DNA from: JBCAXA01 sp038749025
GTDB taxonomy: Bacteria > Pseudomonadota > Gammaproteobacteria > Steroidobacterales > Woeseiaceae
Reading direction: 5' to 3'
Assembly (NCBI GenBank): GCA_038749025.1
Contig: JBCDIL010000004.1
Location: 1 to 64,000 of the forward strand
Length of the DNA: 64,000 nt
Positions 1 to 8,122 of this stretch are shown piece after piece. A program made the position numbers and the translations under genes. The notes under the pieces were generated by a model that saw only the letters and a list, made by a program, of their open reading frames with translations, ran no database searches and had not been told where the DNA came from. Positions within the stretch are counted from its first letter, which is position 1. Every line of letters begins with the position of its first letter.

Positions 1-2
1 TC

Positions 3-560
3 GACTTGCAATTGGTCGGTTCGGCGGCAACGTACCGCGAGGCAGAACAACTCCTCCAGACGATTGATGTAGACCTGGTACTGCTCGACTTGCAACTCGA
101 CGAGCAGCCCGCCTTCAATTTGATTCCTATGGCGCGGCAACAAGCCGGCGCACAAGTTTTGATTCTGTCTGCTCTGGGCGATGAGGTCAGTGTCGTTCGC
201 GCCATACGTGCCGGTGCCGATGGTTACCTACTTAAAGACGCCACCATCAACGGCCTGGGTGATGCCATCCTCGAGGTTTCTAATGGCGGGTCACCACTAA
301 CACCGGCAATTGCGAGGCATTTGATTCGCGAGTTTCGCCCGTCCGAAGGCTCGTTAGCAACCGAGCGACTGACTGCCCGCGAGATGCAAGTCCTGAAGGC
401 GTTGGCGAGCGGTTACACCTACAAAGAAGTCGCGGCTGAGTTTGGGCTGTCGTACCACACGGTCGTGGACTACACCCGCTCGTTGTATCGGAAACTCAAC
501 GTGAATTCCCGGACCGAAGCGGTCGTCGCTGGCGCACAGCGGGGACTTATTTCCCTCTAG
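3..560 (+). CDS. NarL/FixJ-type response regulator, 5' end cut by window
   Basis: Two-component response regulator. The frame is open to the left edge, so the receiver lacks its first strand and acidic pair. Visible receiver parts are the phosphoacceptor Asp in VLLDLQLDE, the Ser in LILSALGD and the Lys in GYLLKD. The C-terminal ~65 residues are a LuxR-type HTH starting at LTAREMQVLKALASG and ending at the stop. The kinase partner is not in the window. A palindrome with an A-tract follows 5 bp after the stop, but it is oriented as a terminator for the convergent gene. The class is certain; the target genes are unknown. Confidence 0.9.
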   Translation, partial: DLQLVGSAATYREAEQLLQTIDVDLVLLDLQLDEQPAFNLIPMARQQAGAQVLILSALGDEVSVVRAIRAGADGYLLKDATINGLGDAILEVSNGGSPLTPAIARHLIREFRPSEGSLATERLTAREMQVLKALASGYTYKEVAAEFGLSYHTVVDYTRSLYRKLNVNSRTEAVVAGAQRGLISL

Positions 561-589
561 AAAAAGGGGCGCGCTAGGTAGCGCGCCCC
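561..589 (-). terminator. Rho-independent terminator of the FG-GAP gene
   Basis: GGGGCGCGCTA (566-576) and TAGCGCGCCCC (579-589) form a perfect 11-bp stem with a 2-nt centre. On the minus strand the stem is followed by five T residues (561-565). It lies 20 bp past the end of the minus-strand FG-GAP gene and may also stop read-through from the plus-strand regulator. Confidence 0.8.
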
Positions 590-608
590 GGTCATTTCGC
601 CAAAACGT

Positions 609-2732
609 CTAAAACAGGTAAGCGGCGCCGCTATCGTCCCCGTCGTCGTTGTCTTGCCCATTGATCCCCGTTGCGGTTCCGTCTTCGTTCGGAGCCCCTA
701 CCAGAACCGTTTCACCGTCATCCGAAATCGCAACAGCAAATCCGAAGCCATCGTCCTCATCGGTGTTGTTGGCTTTGAGTAGCCTTCCTTCCGACCACGT
801 ACCGGCGTTGCTCCGAAACACGGCAACCGCACCGGACTCAAATGCCGTGTCGATATTGGAACCGTCGCTAAGGACGCCGGTTGCCGACGTAGTTTCGAAC
901 GGACTGGCTACGGCGAGCAGAGTGCCAACGCCATTGATGGCAACCGCCCGACCCCATCCATCCTGCCCTTGCACAGAAGCCGGCTTAACCATCTCGACAA
1001 ACGTCCAGCCGGTAGCCGATTCTTCGAACAAGTAGGCGGCACCGCTGTCGGGCAGCGAGTCATCGCTAGGCATACCGATAACGCTATCTTCATTAGGGGC
1101 GCCCACCAGGACAAAGCGACCATCGGCCGAGATATCGACGTCGTAGCCAAACAGGTCATTGGCACCGGCGTTCGGCGCTTTGAGGTAGGCAGCAACATCC
1201 CAGCCGTCTTGTGCATCGAAATCGAAGACATACGCTGCACCCGAGTCCGGTCGATTCGCGTTGGTGGCATCGCCATCGATCGTTGTCGCATCACTGTCAT
1301 CGGCCGGCCCGCCAATGACAACTCGGTTGCCATCGGCACTGGCCGATAGGTTGTCGTAGATCGAACGCGACTCGGTTGGGTTGCGTACGCTGAATTGGTC
1401 ATCGTAGGTCCACGCGCCGTTATCGAACCGGTAGACAAACACCGCCGTCCGACGGTTCGGCGGCGCCGCAGCGCGCCGGTCTGCGGGCGGCGTATTCGTA
1501 GTCGGAACCGATACCTCCAACGAATTTTCTTGATACATGGCACCGACAAAGAGCGTATCGCCGTCGGCACTCATGGCCAGAGCCCGACCGAACCAAAAGC
1601 CCGTAACGCCGAAGGGTGGCTTCAAGTAAGCATCCAATGCCCAAGTCCCATTGCTGCGCCGATAAACGTAGGCGGCGCCCGAGTCTGAGCGGCTGTTGTC
1701 GGTACCGTCGCCATCGACCCGTAGCGCATTGCCGTCCTCCAGCGGCGCGCCGACGAGTAACGTTGAGCCATCCTCGCTGAGCGCTACTGCGTGGCCAAAG
1801 AAGTCACTGTCCTCGGCGTTCGGGGCTTTGATATAGCCCTCCACTTGCCAGGCGGTACCGGTTTTGGCGTAAACGGTGACGGCCCCTGTCGAGGATAGAG
1901 AATTGTCCGTCGGGTCGGTCGGCGACGCAGAGTCCTCGCCGATCGCACCGATCGCCATCGTCGAGCCATCCGGACTCAATGCAACCGCGCCCCCAAAGTC
2001 GTCGCCATCCTCGGCAACTGATGCTTTGATGTAGCCCGTCAGCGCCTCGCTAGCGACCCCGTTATCGAGCGCAATACTGGGTGAAAAAGCCAACAGGTTA
2101 CCGCTAGCGTCGCGTGCTTCCACGGTGAATGTCGTATTCGTGAAATCAGTCGAAACGAGCGGTAACTCTAGTGTTGCCGACGAACTGGTAATGCCGACCT
2201 GACGGTCGGTGGGACTGACAATACCATCTGGGCTAGCAGTAACGACATACTCGGCGAAATCACTGGTTTGCTCGTCAGCATCCCAACCCAGGACGACTGT
2301 GCGAGGGTCGTTACCTGCCATTACCTGAAGGTTTGCTATTGAGAACGGGACATCGGTTACCGTTACAGCGACAGCTAGCGGTGAAGATGTCAGTAAGCCA
2401 TCGGTAGCGACGACATTGACGATGTAAACACCATCGTTGTCGCTGTCGATAGGCGTCTCGAAGTCAAGCGGCGCCTGCAGGCTAATCGAACCGTCCGCCG
2501 CTACGCTAAACAACGCGCCGTCGTCATTCGTCGTAATAGCATACGTAACCGATTGCCGTTCAGGGTCAGTGGCGTTGGCCTGATAGACCACGCCCATTGC
2601 ATTCTCCGCGATACTCGCGGTAGCTGAATCAACCGCGAAGGTCGGTGCGCGGTCGGATGGACCGTCGTTGTTGTCGCAAGCGGCGAGCGCGAGGGTCGCA
2701 GCCAGTAAAGAGAGTGGGTATTTCATTGTCAT
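609..2732 (-). CDS. FG-GAP repeat lipoprotein with cadherin-like N-terminus
   Basis: Predicted surface or periplasmic lipoprotein of 707 aa. The signal peptide ends in a lipobox (LAAC, Cys about residue 19) followed by Asp at +2. Residues ~30-130 resemble a cadherin-like domain (IAENA, DPERQSVTY, DFETPIDSD, VVATDG). A fibronectin-like stretch follows to ~225. The rest holds seven FG-GAP-type repeats with the pattern FGxAVALSxDGxTxxVGAPxED, separated by acidic, Asp/Asn-rich loops that look calcium-binding; seven units fit one beta-propeller. ATGs occur at 2732 and 2726 with GGAG just upstream. The role is probably adhesion or carbohydrate/protein binding, but no partner gene is adjacent. Confidence 0.88.
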   Translation of the reverse strand: MTMKYPLSLLAATLALAACDNNDGPSDRAPTFAVDSATASIAENAMGVVYQANATDPERQSVTYAITTNDDGALFSVAADGSISLQAPLDFETPIDSDNDGVYIVNVVATDGLLTSSPLAVAVTVTDVPFSIANLQVMAGNDPRTVVLGWDADEQTSDFAEYVVTASPDGIVSPTDRQVGITSSSATLELPLVSTDFTNTTFTVEARDASGNLLAFSPSIALDNGVASEALTGYIKASVAEDGDDFGGAVALSPDGSTMAIGAIGEDSASPTDPTDNSLSSTGAVTVYAKTGTAWQVEGYIKAPNAEDSDFFGHAVALSEDGSTLLVGAPLEDGNALRVDGDGTDNSRSDSGAAYVYRRSNGTWALDAYLKPPFGVTGFWFGRALAMSADGDTLFVGAMYQENSLEVSVPTTNTPPADRRAAAPPNRRTAVFVYRFDNGAWTYDDQFSVRNPTESRSIYDNLSASADGNRVVIGGPADDSDATTIDGDATNANRPDSGAAYVFDFDAQDGWDVAAYLKAPNAGANDLFGYDVDISADGRFVLVGAPNEDSVIGMPSDDSLPDSGAAYLFEESATGWTFVEMVKPASVQGQDGWGRAVAINGVGTLLAVASPFETTSATGVLSDGSNIDTAFESGAVAVFRSNAGTWSEGRLLKANNTDEDDGFGFAVAISDDGETVLVGAPNEDGTATGINGQDNDDGDDSGAAYLF

Positions 2733-2946
2733 CGCTCCAAGCGTAAGTAGTTGCCCGGTCGCGATTAGAACGAAGGGGGCACGGGTGCCCTACCCCCAAG
2801 GCTTGCGGGAAAGCGCCAAACTGTGACCTTCGTCGGTTGGTTTTGCGGGCTAGCGCACAATCGCTTGTCGCACGCGCGGTCGTTGCGTGGAGGTTGAGTC
2901 GATGACTCACTCACCTACCGCCACTTGAACACGGTAAAATGACAGC

Positions 2947-3954
2947 GTGACTGGCCAGCGACACTACAGGATTTGGATGCTGACGCTGGTACCGGAGCGC
3001 CGTTATGGACGGCACATCGCCAGTGTCATCATCTTATTATTGGGCTTCGCACTGTTTGGGTTCGCGGTGACCAATGCCGCGACCACGCGCTCGGCTGATT
3101 GGTCCTTTGCGGGGTGGCCTCCTGCCGCGTTTTTCGTCTGCGCTATCGCGTATATCGTGCCGGTTTTTCACTACATCACGTTTCGCACCCAGCGTGCGCT
3201 GGATAAGTTAAGACCGTTTATCGCTGCGGACGAACACGCGGCAGTCGCCCTGTTAATCGACCACCGCTCGCTCGGCTGGACGTTACGTATAGCAGGCATA
3301 GCTATCAGTCTTTGGTTAGGCCAGAGCCTGATTCTTGCCGGCAGCTGGGCGGCGATGTGGGCCGATCTTAGTGATAGCTTGTTGAGTTTTCTAATGGCCA
3401 TTGGTCCGCTCTTTGTCTGGCTAACCATGGCCACGTCGATGAGTGTGTTAATTCGAAACGCGCTGCTGTTTCGCCGCCTTACGTCCAAGTTAGACGTGCG
3501 GATCCTAGAGCCAGACAGTTATATGCCGATAGGTAGCATGGCCGTTACATCTACACTGGTCGTGTTAGGCGCGCTCGGTTTGTTGTCCATCATGTGGCTC
3601 GGTGGTCCGGTGAATTGGTGGACGACCTTGCCAGGCTTAGCGATTTTCTCGCCGTTGGTCGTCGCGTTGCTGGTGATTCCGGTGTTACCCCTACACGAGC
3701 GTCTGACCGAGCAGCGCAAGCAGGCAATCGACGGGGCACAACGTGCTATTCGCCAAGCGGAATCTCAGGAAGGCTCCGTAGGAGTAGCCAACATGGCCGA
3801 CGCGTTGTCGCTGCGCCGCGAGCTAACGCGACTCCCCACTTGGCCATTCGACGTGCCGGCAATACTGCGCTTCTTTGCCTATGCCGTTATTGTGCCGCTC
3901 ACCTGGGCTGGCGCCGCGTTAATTGAGATTCTGGTGAACTCGATCGTCTCGTAA
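2947..3954 (+). CDS. Multi-pass membrane protein, unknown function
   Basis: 335 aa with about six hydrophobic segments: near residues 25-45, 60-80, 115-140, 145-170, 200-260 and at the C-terminus. A charged cytoplasmic-looking stretch (EQRKQAIDGAQRAIRQAESQ) lies at ~260. I do not recognise the family. The start is either GTG at 2947 or ATG at 2977 (MLTLVPERRYG). It is a single gene, divergent from the FG-GAP gene and convergent with the FAD oxidoreductase, so context gives no clue. Confidence 0.75.
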   Translation: MTGQRHYRIWMLTLVPERRYGRHIASVIILLLGFALFGFAVTNAATTRSADWSFAGWPPAAFFVCAIAYIVPVFHYITFRTQRALDKLRPFIAADEHAAVALLIDHRSLGWTLRIAGIAISLWLGQSLILAGSWAAMWADLSDSLLSFLMAIGPLFVWLTMATSMSVLIRNALLFRRLTSKLDVRILEPDSYMPIGSMAVTSTLVVLGALGLLSIMWLGGPVNWWTTLPGLAIFSPLVVALLVIPVLPLHERLTEQRKQAIDGAQRAIRQAESQEGSVGVANMADALSLRRELTRLPTWPFDVPAILRFFAYAVIVPLTWAGAALIEILVNSIVS

Positions 3955-4020
3955 TCAGGCGGCATTAGGTACGGTGTGTGCAGTCAAATTTTGGCTGGCG
4001 GCAGGGCTGAATACCAGGCC

Positions 4021-5271
4021 CTAGATACGGCTGACATTCTCGGCAACCGCCATCGCCGATTTCGTCGCACTTTCTAGCAGCGGGATTCCGTGTGCGGCAT
4101 AGGACCCACAAAACCAAACCCGTCGACCGGGTTGTGCATGCAAACGCCGCAACTCGTTCAACGCCTGCAACGATCTCGTCGTAACGACTGGTCGCTCGAA
4201 TGTCGCCTCCCCTAATACAGTCCCCGGCGCAGGTTCGATGAGCGGATTCCAGGTTTGGAACACCGGACCCAGGCCGGGCATCGCTTGGATCGCGTTCATC
4301 CAAATCGTCGCCATCGGGGTAGCCCGATCGTCAGGGAGAACAAAATTCACTGGGGCCCACGCCGCTTCGCCACCGGCTGGTGCAAGTGTCGTATCGCGGT
4401 GAACGACGACTCGGCTCGGTTCGTAGTCGAACGCCACCAGCGCTTTGCGCTCCTCGGCTGATGCTCGGTCCAGTAGTCGTGCTGTTTGATTCGCCTGCGT
4501 CGCGAGTACGACATGGTCGAAAGTGAACCGCTGGTCTGTTGTCTGAACCTTCACACCGTCTGGCGTGCTGGTAACTTCCGTAACGGCTGCATCTAGCTTG
4601 ATCGTTTGTACATCCCGAGCGAGCAACTGGACCACCTCCTGCGTTCCGTGTGTGACGCGCTGCACCGATGACAACAAGATTCCGCTATTCAGATACTCGA
4701 GGATCACCCGCGCGGGATAACGTTTGATGCTAGCGTGGCTACACGTGCAGATGCCGGCAAATGCGGGATACAAGAATCCGTAAGCAAAGACATCCGAGTA
4801 GTTGTGTTGTCGCAGGTAATCTTCGAGTGTTGTGCTATCGCTGATGCCTGCCGCGAGCGACTTCGGCATCTTTCGAAAAAAGCGGACGATATCCCAACCA
4901 ATGCGGAGTGCCTTACCGCGAAACGAACTCAGCCCCTTCAGAAACGGAATAGCATAGGATCCGAAACGATAATTATCGAATCGAAAAAACGTGCGCTCAT
5001 TAAGGTAGCCAAACGACGCCGCGTAGTTGATCGGCTTAAAGTCAATGTCGAGCTCTCGATACAGTGTGGTCAGATTCGGATAGAAGCCATCAAAGAAGAC
5101 ACGTAACGGAACGTCGACCCGTGCCGCTCCGTCGGGGTAGTTCACATCGAGTGAGTGCGCGTCCATACCGAGGCGGGCCGATTTCTCGAAGACAGTGACC
5201 TCATGATCTCGGCTGAGCAGGCGCGCCGCGCTGAGACCGGCGATTCCGCTACCGACCACTGCGATCCTCAT
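4021..5271 (-). CDS. FAD-dependent amine-oxidase-family oxidoreductase
   Basis: 416 aa. The N-terminus is a dinucleotide-binding fold, MRIAVVGSGIAGLSAARLL, with the acidic end VTVFEKSARLG, as in flavin amine oxidases, phytoene desaturases and protoporphyrinogen oxidases. A C-terminal FAD-contacting stretch follows (RRVWFCGSYAAHGIPLLESA). The frame runs open far upstream, but the ATG at 5271 is the correct start because the fold begins there and the ATG overlaps the prenyltransferase stop (ATGA). That overlap implies translational coupling, with the oxidoreductase probably acting on the prenylated or isoprenoid product. The substrate cannot be read from sequence. Confidence 0.9.
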   Translation of the reverse strand: MRIAVVGSGIAGLSAARLLSRDHEVTVFEKSARLGMDAHSLDVNYPDGAARVDVPLRVFFDGFYPNLTTLYRELDIDFKPINYAASFGYLNERTFFRFDNYRFGSYAIPFLKGLSSFRGKALRIGWDIVRFFRKMPKSLAAGISDSTTLEDYLRQHNYSDVFAYGFLYPAFAGICTCSHASIKRYPARVILEYLNSGILLSSVQRVTHGTQEVVQLLARDVQTIKLDAAVTEVTSTPDGVKVQTTDQRFTFDHVVLATQANQTARLLDRASAEERKALVAFDYEPSRVVVHRDTTLAPAGGEAAWAPVNFVLPDDRATPMATIWMNAIQAMPGLGPVFQTWNPLIEPAPGTVLGEATFERPVVTTRSLQALNELRRLHAQPGRRVWFCGSYAAHGIPLLESATKSAMAVAENVSRI

Positions 5272-6131
5272 CCGAGCGTCTGCACCAGCAACGCGCCACA
5301 CCACGCGCACAGAAACCACGCCTGACTCGCGGAAATCGCAGCGACAAAAGCCTTGCAACGCAGAAAATTCGAGACGTCTGCGGTGCGAATAAAACCCGAA
5401 CCCACGACAACGAGCAGAACAAACAGGCTGGGCAGTACGATGCTCGCGCGTGCGCCACTGCCAATCGCCGGCTCGACACCGACCAGGCTGACGTAGGCCA
5501 TCGCCAGCAACAGTACGGCGAGGTAACGGGCGCTCTGTTGCCCGTACCGAACAGGAATTGTGTTTTTGCGGCTGGTTTGGTCGGAACAGAAATCGGGTAG
5601 TGCTGTAATAATGTTGCCTGCGTAGAAAACTAAAAAGAGCGGCAGCAGTGTCCACCACGGAAACCCGTGAAGTGAACCGTTCTGCATGTAGTAGCCAATT
5701 AGCGGTAACACGACGCCGCAACCCAGCCCTTGCAGTACTTCACCGTGGCCTCGGTAGGACAATTGCAGCGGCTTCCGATTGTACGCCCAGCAAAGGGCAA
5801 CCGCCCCTAATAAGCCGGCGGGCAACCATGGACGATCGTGGTACAACGCAACGACACCCGTGAGTAACACCAGCGATACCAGAACGACTCGAGCGCCAAG
5901 CAGGAGATTGTTCGCACGCAACTTTCCTTGCGGTAACACGCGCGACCCGCCGGATAAGAAAAACTGTTGGTTACTTTTATCGGTTACCTCATCGGCATGG
6001 TCGTTCGTATAGAGGAGATAGACTTGGTACAGCATGCCGAATAGGTGAGTAAGGACAAACGCGTGCCAACTGAAACGGTTGTGCACGGCCAGGGCAAATA
6101 ACTGCCCGAGCAGCAACGGGACGAAGATCAT
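5268..6131 (-). CDS. UbiA-family prenyltransferase
   Basis: Integral membrane enzyme of at least 287 aa that transfers a prenyl chain to an acceptor. Both Asp-rich motifs are intact: NDHADEVTD (NDxxDxxxD) near residue 43 and DFCSD (DxxxD) near 185, followed by RKNTIPVRYG. About eight hydrophobic segments are visible. The first ATG is at 6131, yet the frame stays open upstream to the stop of the preceding gene and encodes WVQAARPIAHP right before this Met; an RP-containing segment normally precedes helix 1 in this family. No ATG, GTG or TTG lies in that extension, so the true start is uncertain. It overlaps the FAD oxidoreductase by 4 nt and follows the propeller lipoprotein in the same direction. 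Confidence 0.88.
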   Translation of the reverse strand: MIFVPLLLGQLFALAVHNRFSWHAFVLTHLFGMLYQVYLLYTNDHADEVTDKSNQQFFLSGGSRVLPQGKLRANNLLLGARVVLVSLVLLTGVVALYHDRPWLPAGLLGAVALCWAYNRKPLQLSYRGHGEVLQGLGCGVVLPLIGYYMQNGSLHGFPWWTLLPLFLVFYAGNIITALPDFCSDQTSRKNTIPVRYGQQSARYLAVLLLAMAYVSLVGVEPAIGSGARASIVLPSLFVLLVVVGSGFIRTADVSNFLRCKAFVAAISASQAWFLCAWCGALLVQTLG

Positions 6132-6233
6132 TGGGTGAGCAATAGGCCGCGCAGCCTGTACCCAGGGCTGGGATCGTGCAATGACGCCAAGCTCAGCGTT
6201 TGGAGCGTTCAGAAGCGTCCAACCCCGCGTCAG

Positions 6234-7205
6234 CTATCGTGTAACCGGACGCCAGGTTCCACCCAGCTCTTCATCTTCGGTACCGATGATAAACGGCGCC
6301 GTAGCGTCGTCAACGACGAGGCCCTCCACTTTGAAGCCGTCAATTTGACGTGGCAGCGTGTCGCGAGCCAGCGTCACCGGACGGTTCGGATTGGCTGACA
6401 CGGTACCAACGCGGTAGACCAGCGATCGAAACGGGCCAAGGTCGCCACCGTCAGACGTTGCCGTCGCCCACAATTGATTGGTCGAATCGATCGACAAGCT
6501 AGCGATCGATCGCAACGTTGGATCATTCCACGGGTTGGGCGCTTCGATCGCGATTTGCTGACCGGACCAGGTGACGGCACCAGCCCTTGCGTCGTAAGTT
6601 CCCCAGCGAATGACGCCGATAGGGTAATGGGCCGATCCACCGCGTTCACCCAGCAATACGGTATAGGTATCGTTCGCAGTCGGTATACACGCAAGACCCT
6701 CAAAATTATCGCCGTCGCGTTGCCGAGGGCCATTGTTACGAATGAACGGTAGTTTCAAAACCCGCTCCAACACTGCCGTCGCGTCGCGTATCGCCACATG
6801 GAAGAGTCGCCCGTTCTGCCCTTCCCAGTAACCGCTCTCAGCTAGCAGGAACTCGCCGGGCCGGCCACGAAGTCGGCAGACACTCTCCAAGTCGCTGGTT
6901 CGTCCGCTACCGGTGACCGGGAACGCGAGCTCACGGTAGCGAATTGACGAGGACGCCTTGTCCACCGTGATGAGTCCGAGCCGTCCGCCCGTTTCAAACG
7001 ACTTTTTGTCTTGGACCACGATGTAGGTGTCAGCATCGAAGCGCGCCATACCGCTAACGCCAGGAACGACTTGGCTCACCATCGCCGGTTCAGCGACGGC
7101 GGCGGCTTGGGTGGATGCTCTTGTGGGCACGACGACCGGTGCATGCGCGACACAGGCACCGGCACCGACAACCAGCAGCAAAACTATCGTGACCTGCTTG
7201 AGCAC
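6234..7205 (-). CDS. Predicted lipoprotein with beta-propeller-like domain
   Basis: 323 aa. The signal peptide ends at a lipobox-like GAGAC (Cys about residue 18). The remainder is a soluble all-beta-looking domain with recurring segments such as VSGMARFDADTYIVVQD, SDLESVCRLRG, DNFEGLACI and KVEGLVVDD. This resembles the esterase-like activity of phytase / SdiA-regulated propeller group, in which paired Glu-Gly and Asp motifs recur. It lies upstream of the prenyltransferase in the same direction and in the same frame, with its TAG 102 nt before the prenyltransferase ATG. No catalytic residues can be assigned. Confidence 0.7.
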   Translation of the reverse strand: MLKQVTIVLLLVVGAGACVAHAPVVVPTRASTQAAAVAEPAMVSQVVPGVSGMARFDADTYIVVQDKKSFETGGRLGLITVDKASSSIRYRELAFPVTGSGRTSDLESVCRLRGRPGEFLLAESGYWEGQNGRLFHVAIRDATAVLERVLKLPFIRNNGPRQRDGDNFEGLACIPTANDTYTVLLGERGGSAHYPIGVIRWGTYDARAGAVTWSGQQIAIEAPNPWNDPTLRSIASLSIDSTNQLWATATSDGGDLGPFRSLVYRVGTVSANPNRPVTLARDTLPRQIDGFKVEGLVVDDATAPFIIGTEDEELGGTWRPVTR

Positions 7206-7475
7206 CGCTGACCTTTCTTACGGCTGACCGGACCTTTAGCCGGTGAGAGTAACCTTGAACATCCAACGGTACAAACGGTCTGCGACACACGCACCGGCGC
7301 CGATTGTCGTCGACCGGACCGCTACCCATACGGTGTTCAAGGGCTGCCGCGCGATGCCGCGAACCGGCTATAGCAAAGGGTTTGCTGGCCAAGCCGGTGA
7401 CCAGGACTAAACGCGTGCTAACGGAGATCGCGACTCATCGCGGTGCCGAATTAGACGGTGACGAAGCTGCTGCCG
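7206..7475. other. Intergenic region, no feature recognised
   Basis: 270 bp between the start of the propeller lipoprotein and the stop of the DsbA-like gene, both on the minus strand. It should contain the lipoprotein promoter. I see no convincing hairpin, operator or small gene. Confidence 0.5.
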
Positions 7476-8120
7476 TTACGTCTTGCGCAAACCGTACTGC
7501 TCCAACCGCCACCGCAGTGTTTCGATGCGGTCCTGGCCAAAAAACGGCTCCCCGCGCAGGACCATCGTAGGTACACCCCAGTGACCAGCCGCCTCAAGGG
7601 CGGCATGATTCTGCTCGATCTCCTCATCGTGGGTACCGTCCGCGATCGCCAGGTCTAGTGCGTCGAGATCAAGACCAGCGGCGCGCGTGGCGTTGGCAAG
7701 ATGATCGCCTCGATCCCAATCGACCGTTCCACTGTTGATAAGGTGCGACACCTCTTTAACAAATGCGACACCTTTACCGCGCCGCTGCGACTCAACACCC
7801 AACCGAGCCAGCCGCCTGATCAACGGCTGATCGTCGGCCACTTCGAAGGTTTCGTAGTCCTGGGCGACCGGGTCCGGTTTCGGCGGAAAAACCATTGGCA
7901 TACCGAGAAAGTCAGCGCGCCGTTTGCTGTCCAACAAGATGTACATCGCGGGCTTTCGGTCACCACCCTTGAATAGCGCCTGCTTGGCACGAATAGCGAT
8001 CGGCAAGACAACGCGAACGTTGACCGTTACCGCGAAATCAGCCTCTAAGCGTTGTAGATCGGGCGTAACCAAGTAAGAGTATGGACTTCGAAACGACCAG
8101 AAGACATCGATGGACTCCAC
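7476..8120 (-). CDS. DsbA-family / 2-hydroxychromene-2-carboxylate isomerase-like protein
   Basis: 214 aa with a thioredoxin-like fold of the HCCA-isomerase/GST-kappa type. The N-terminal beta strand and Ser motif is IDVFWSFRSPYSYL, the position where DsbA proteins have CxxC; here there is Ser and no cysteine pair, so glutathione-dependent isomerase or transferase chemistry is more likely than disulfide exchange. The C-terminal HWGVPTMVLRGEPFFGQDRI is the cis-Pro loop and family signature. The start is GTG at 8120 with a strong GGAGGGGAG upstream that lies inside the last codons of the preceding serine hydrolase gene, so the two are translationally linked. Confidence 0.85.
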   Translation of the reverse strand: MESIDVFWSFRSPYSYLVTPDLQRLEADFAVTVNVRVVLPIAIRAKQALFKGGDRKPAMYILLDSKRRADFLGMPMVFPPKPDPVAQDYETFEVADDQPLIRRLARLGVESQRRGKGVAFVKEVSHLINSGTVDWDRGDHLANATRAAGLDLDALDLAIADGTHDEEIEQNHAALEAAGHWGVPTMVLRGEPFFGQDRIETLRWRLEQYGLRKT

Positions 8121-8122
8121 GC

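Noticed and set aside
908..1570. 220-codon open frame on the minus strand within the FG-GAP gene
   Set aside because: Its composition is Arg/Pro/Ser-rich, typical of a shadow frame, and the FG-GAP frame explains the region fully.
5272..5721. Long in-frame upstream extension of the FAD oxidoreductase
   Set aside because: It runs antisense to no product and across the prenyltransferase gene in another frame, is Arg-rich, and the Rossmann fold starts exactly at ATG 5271.
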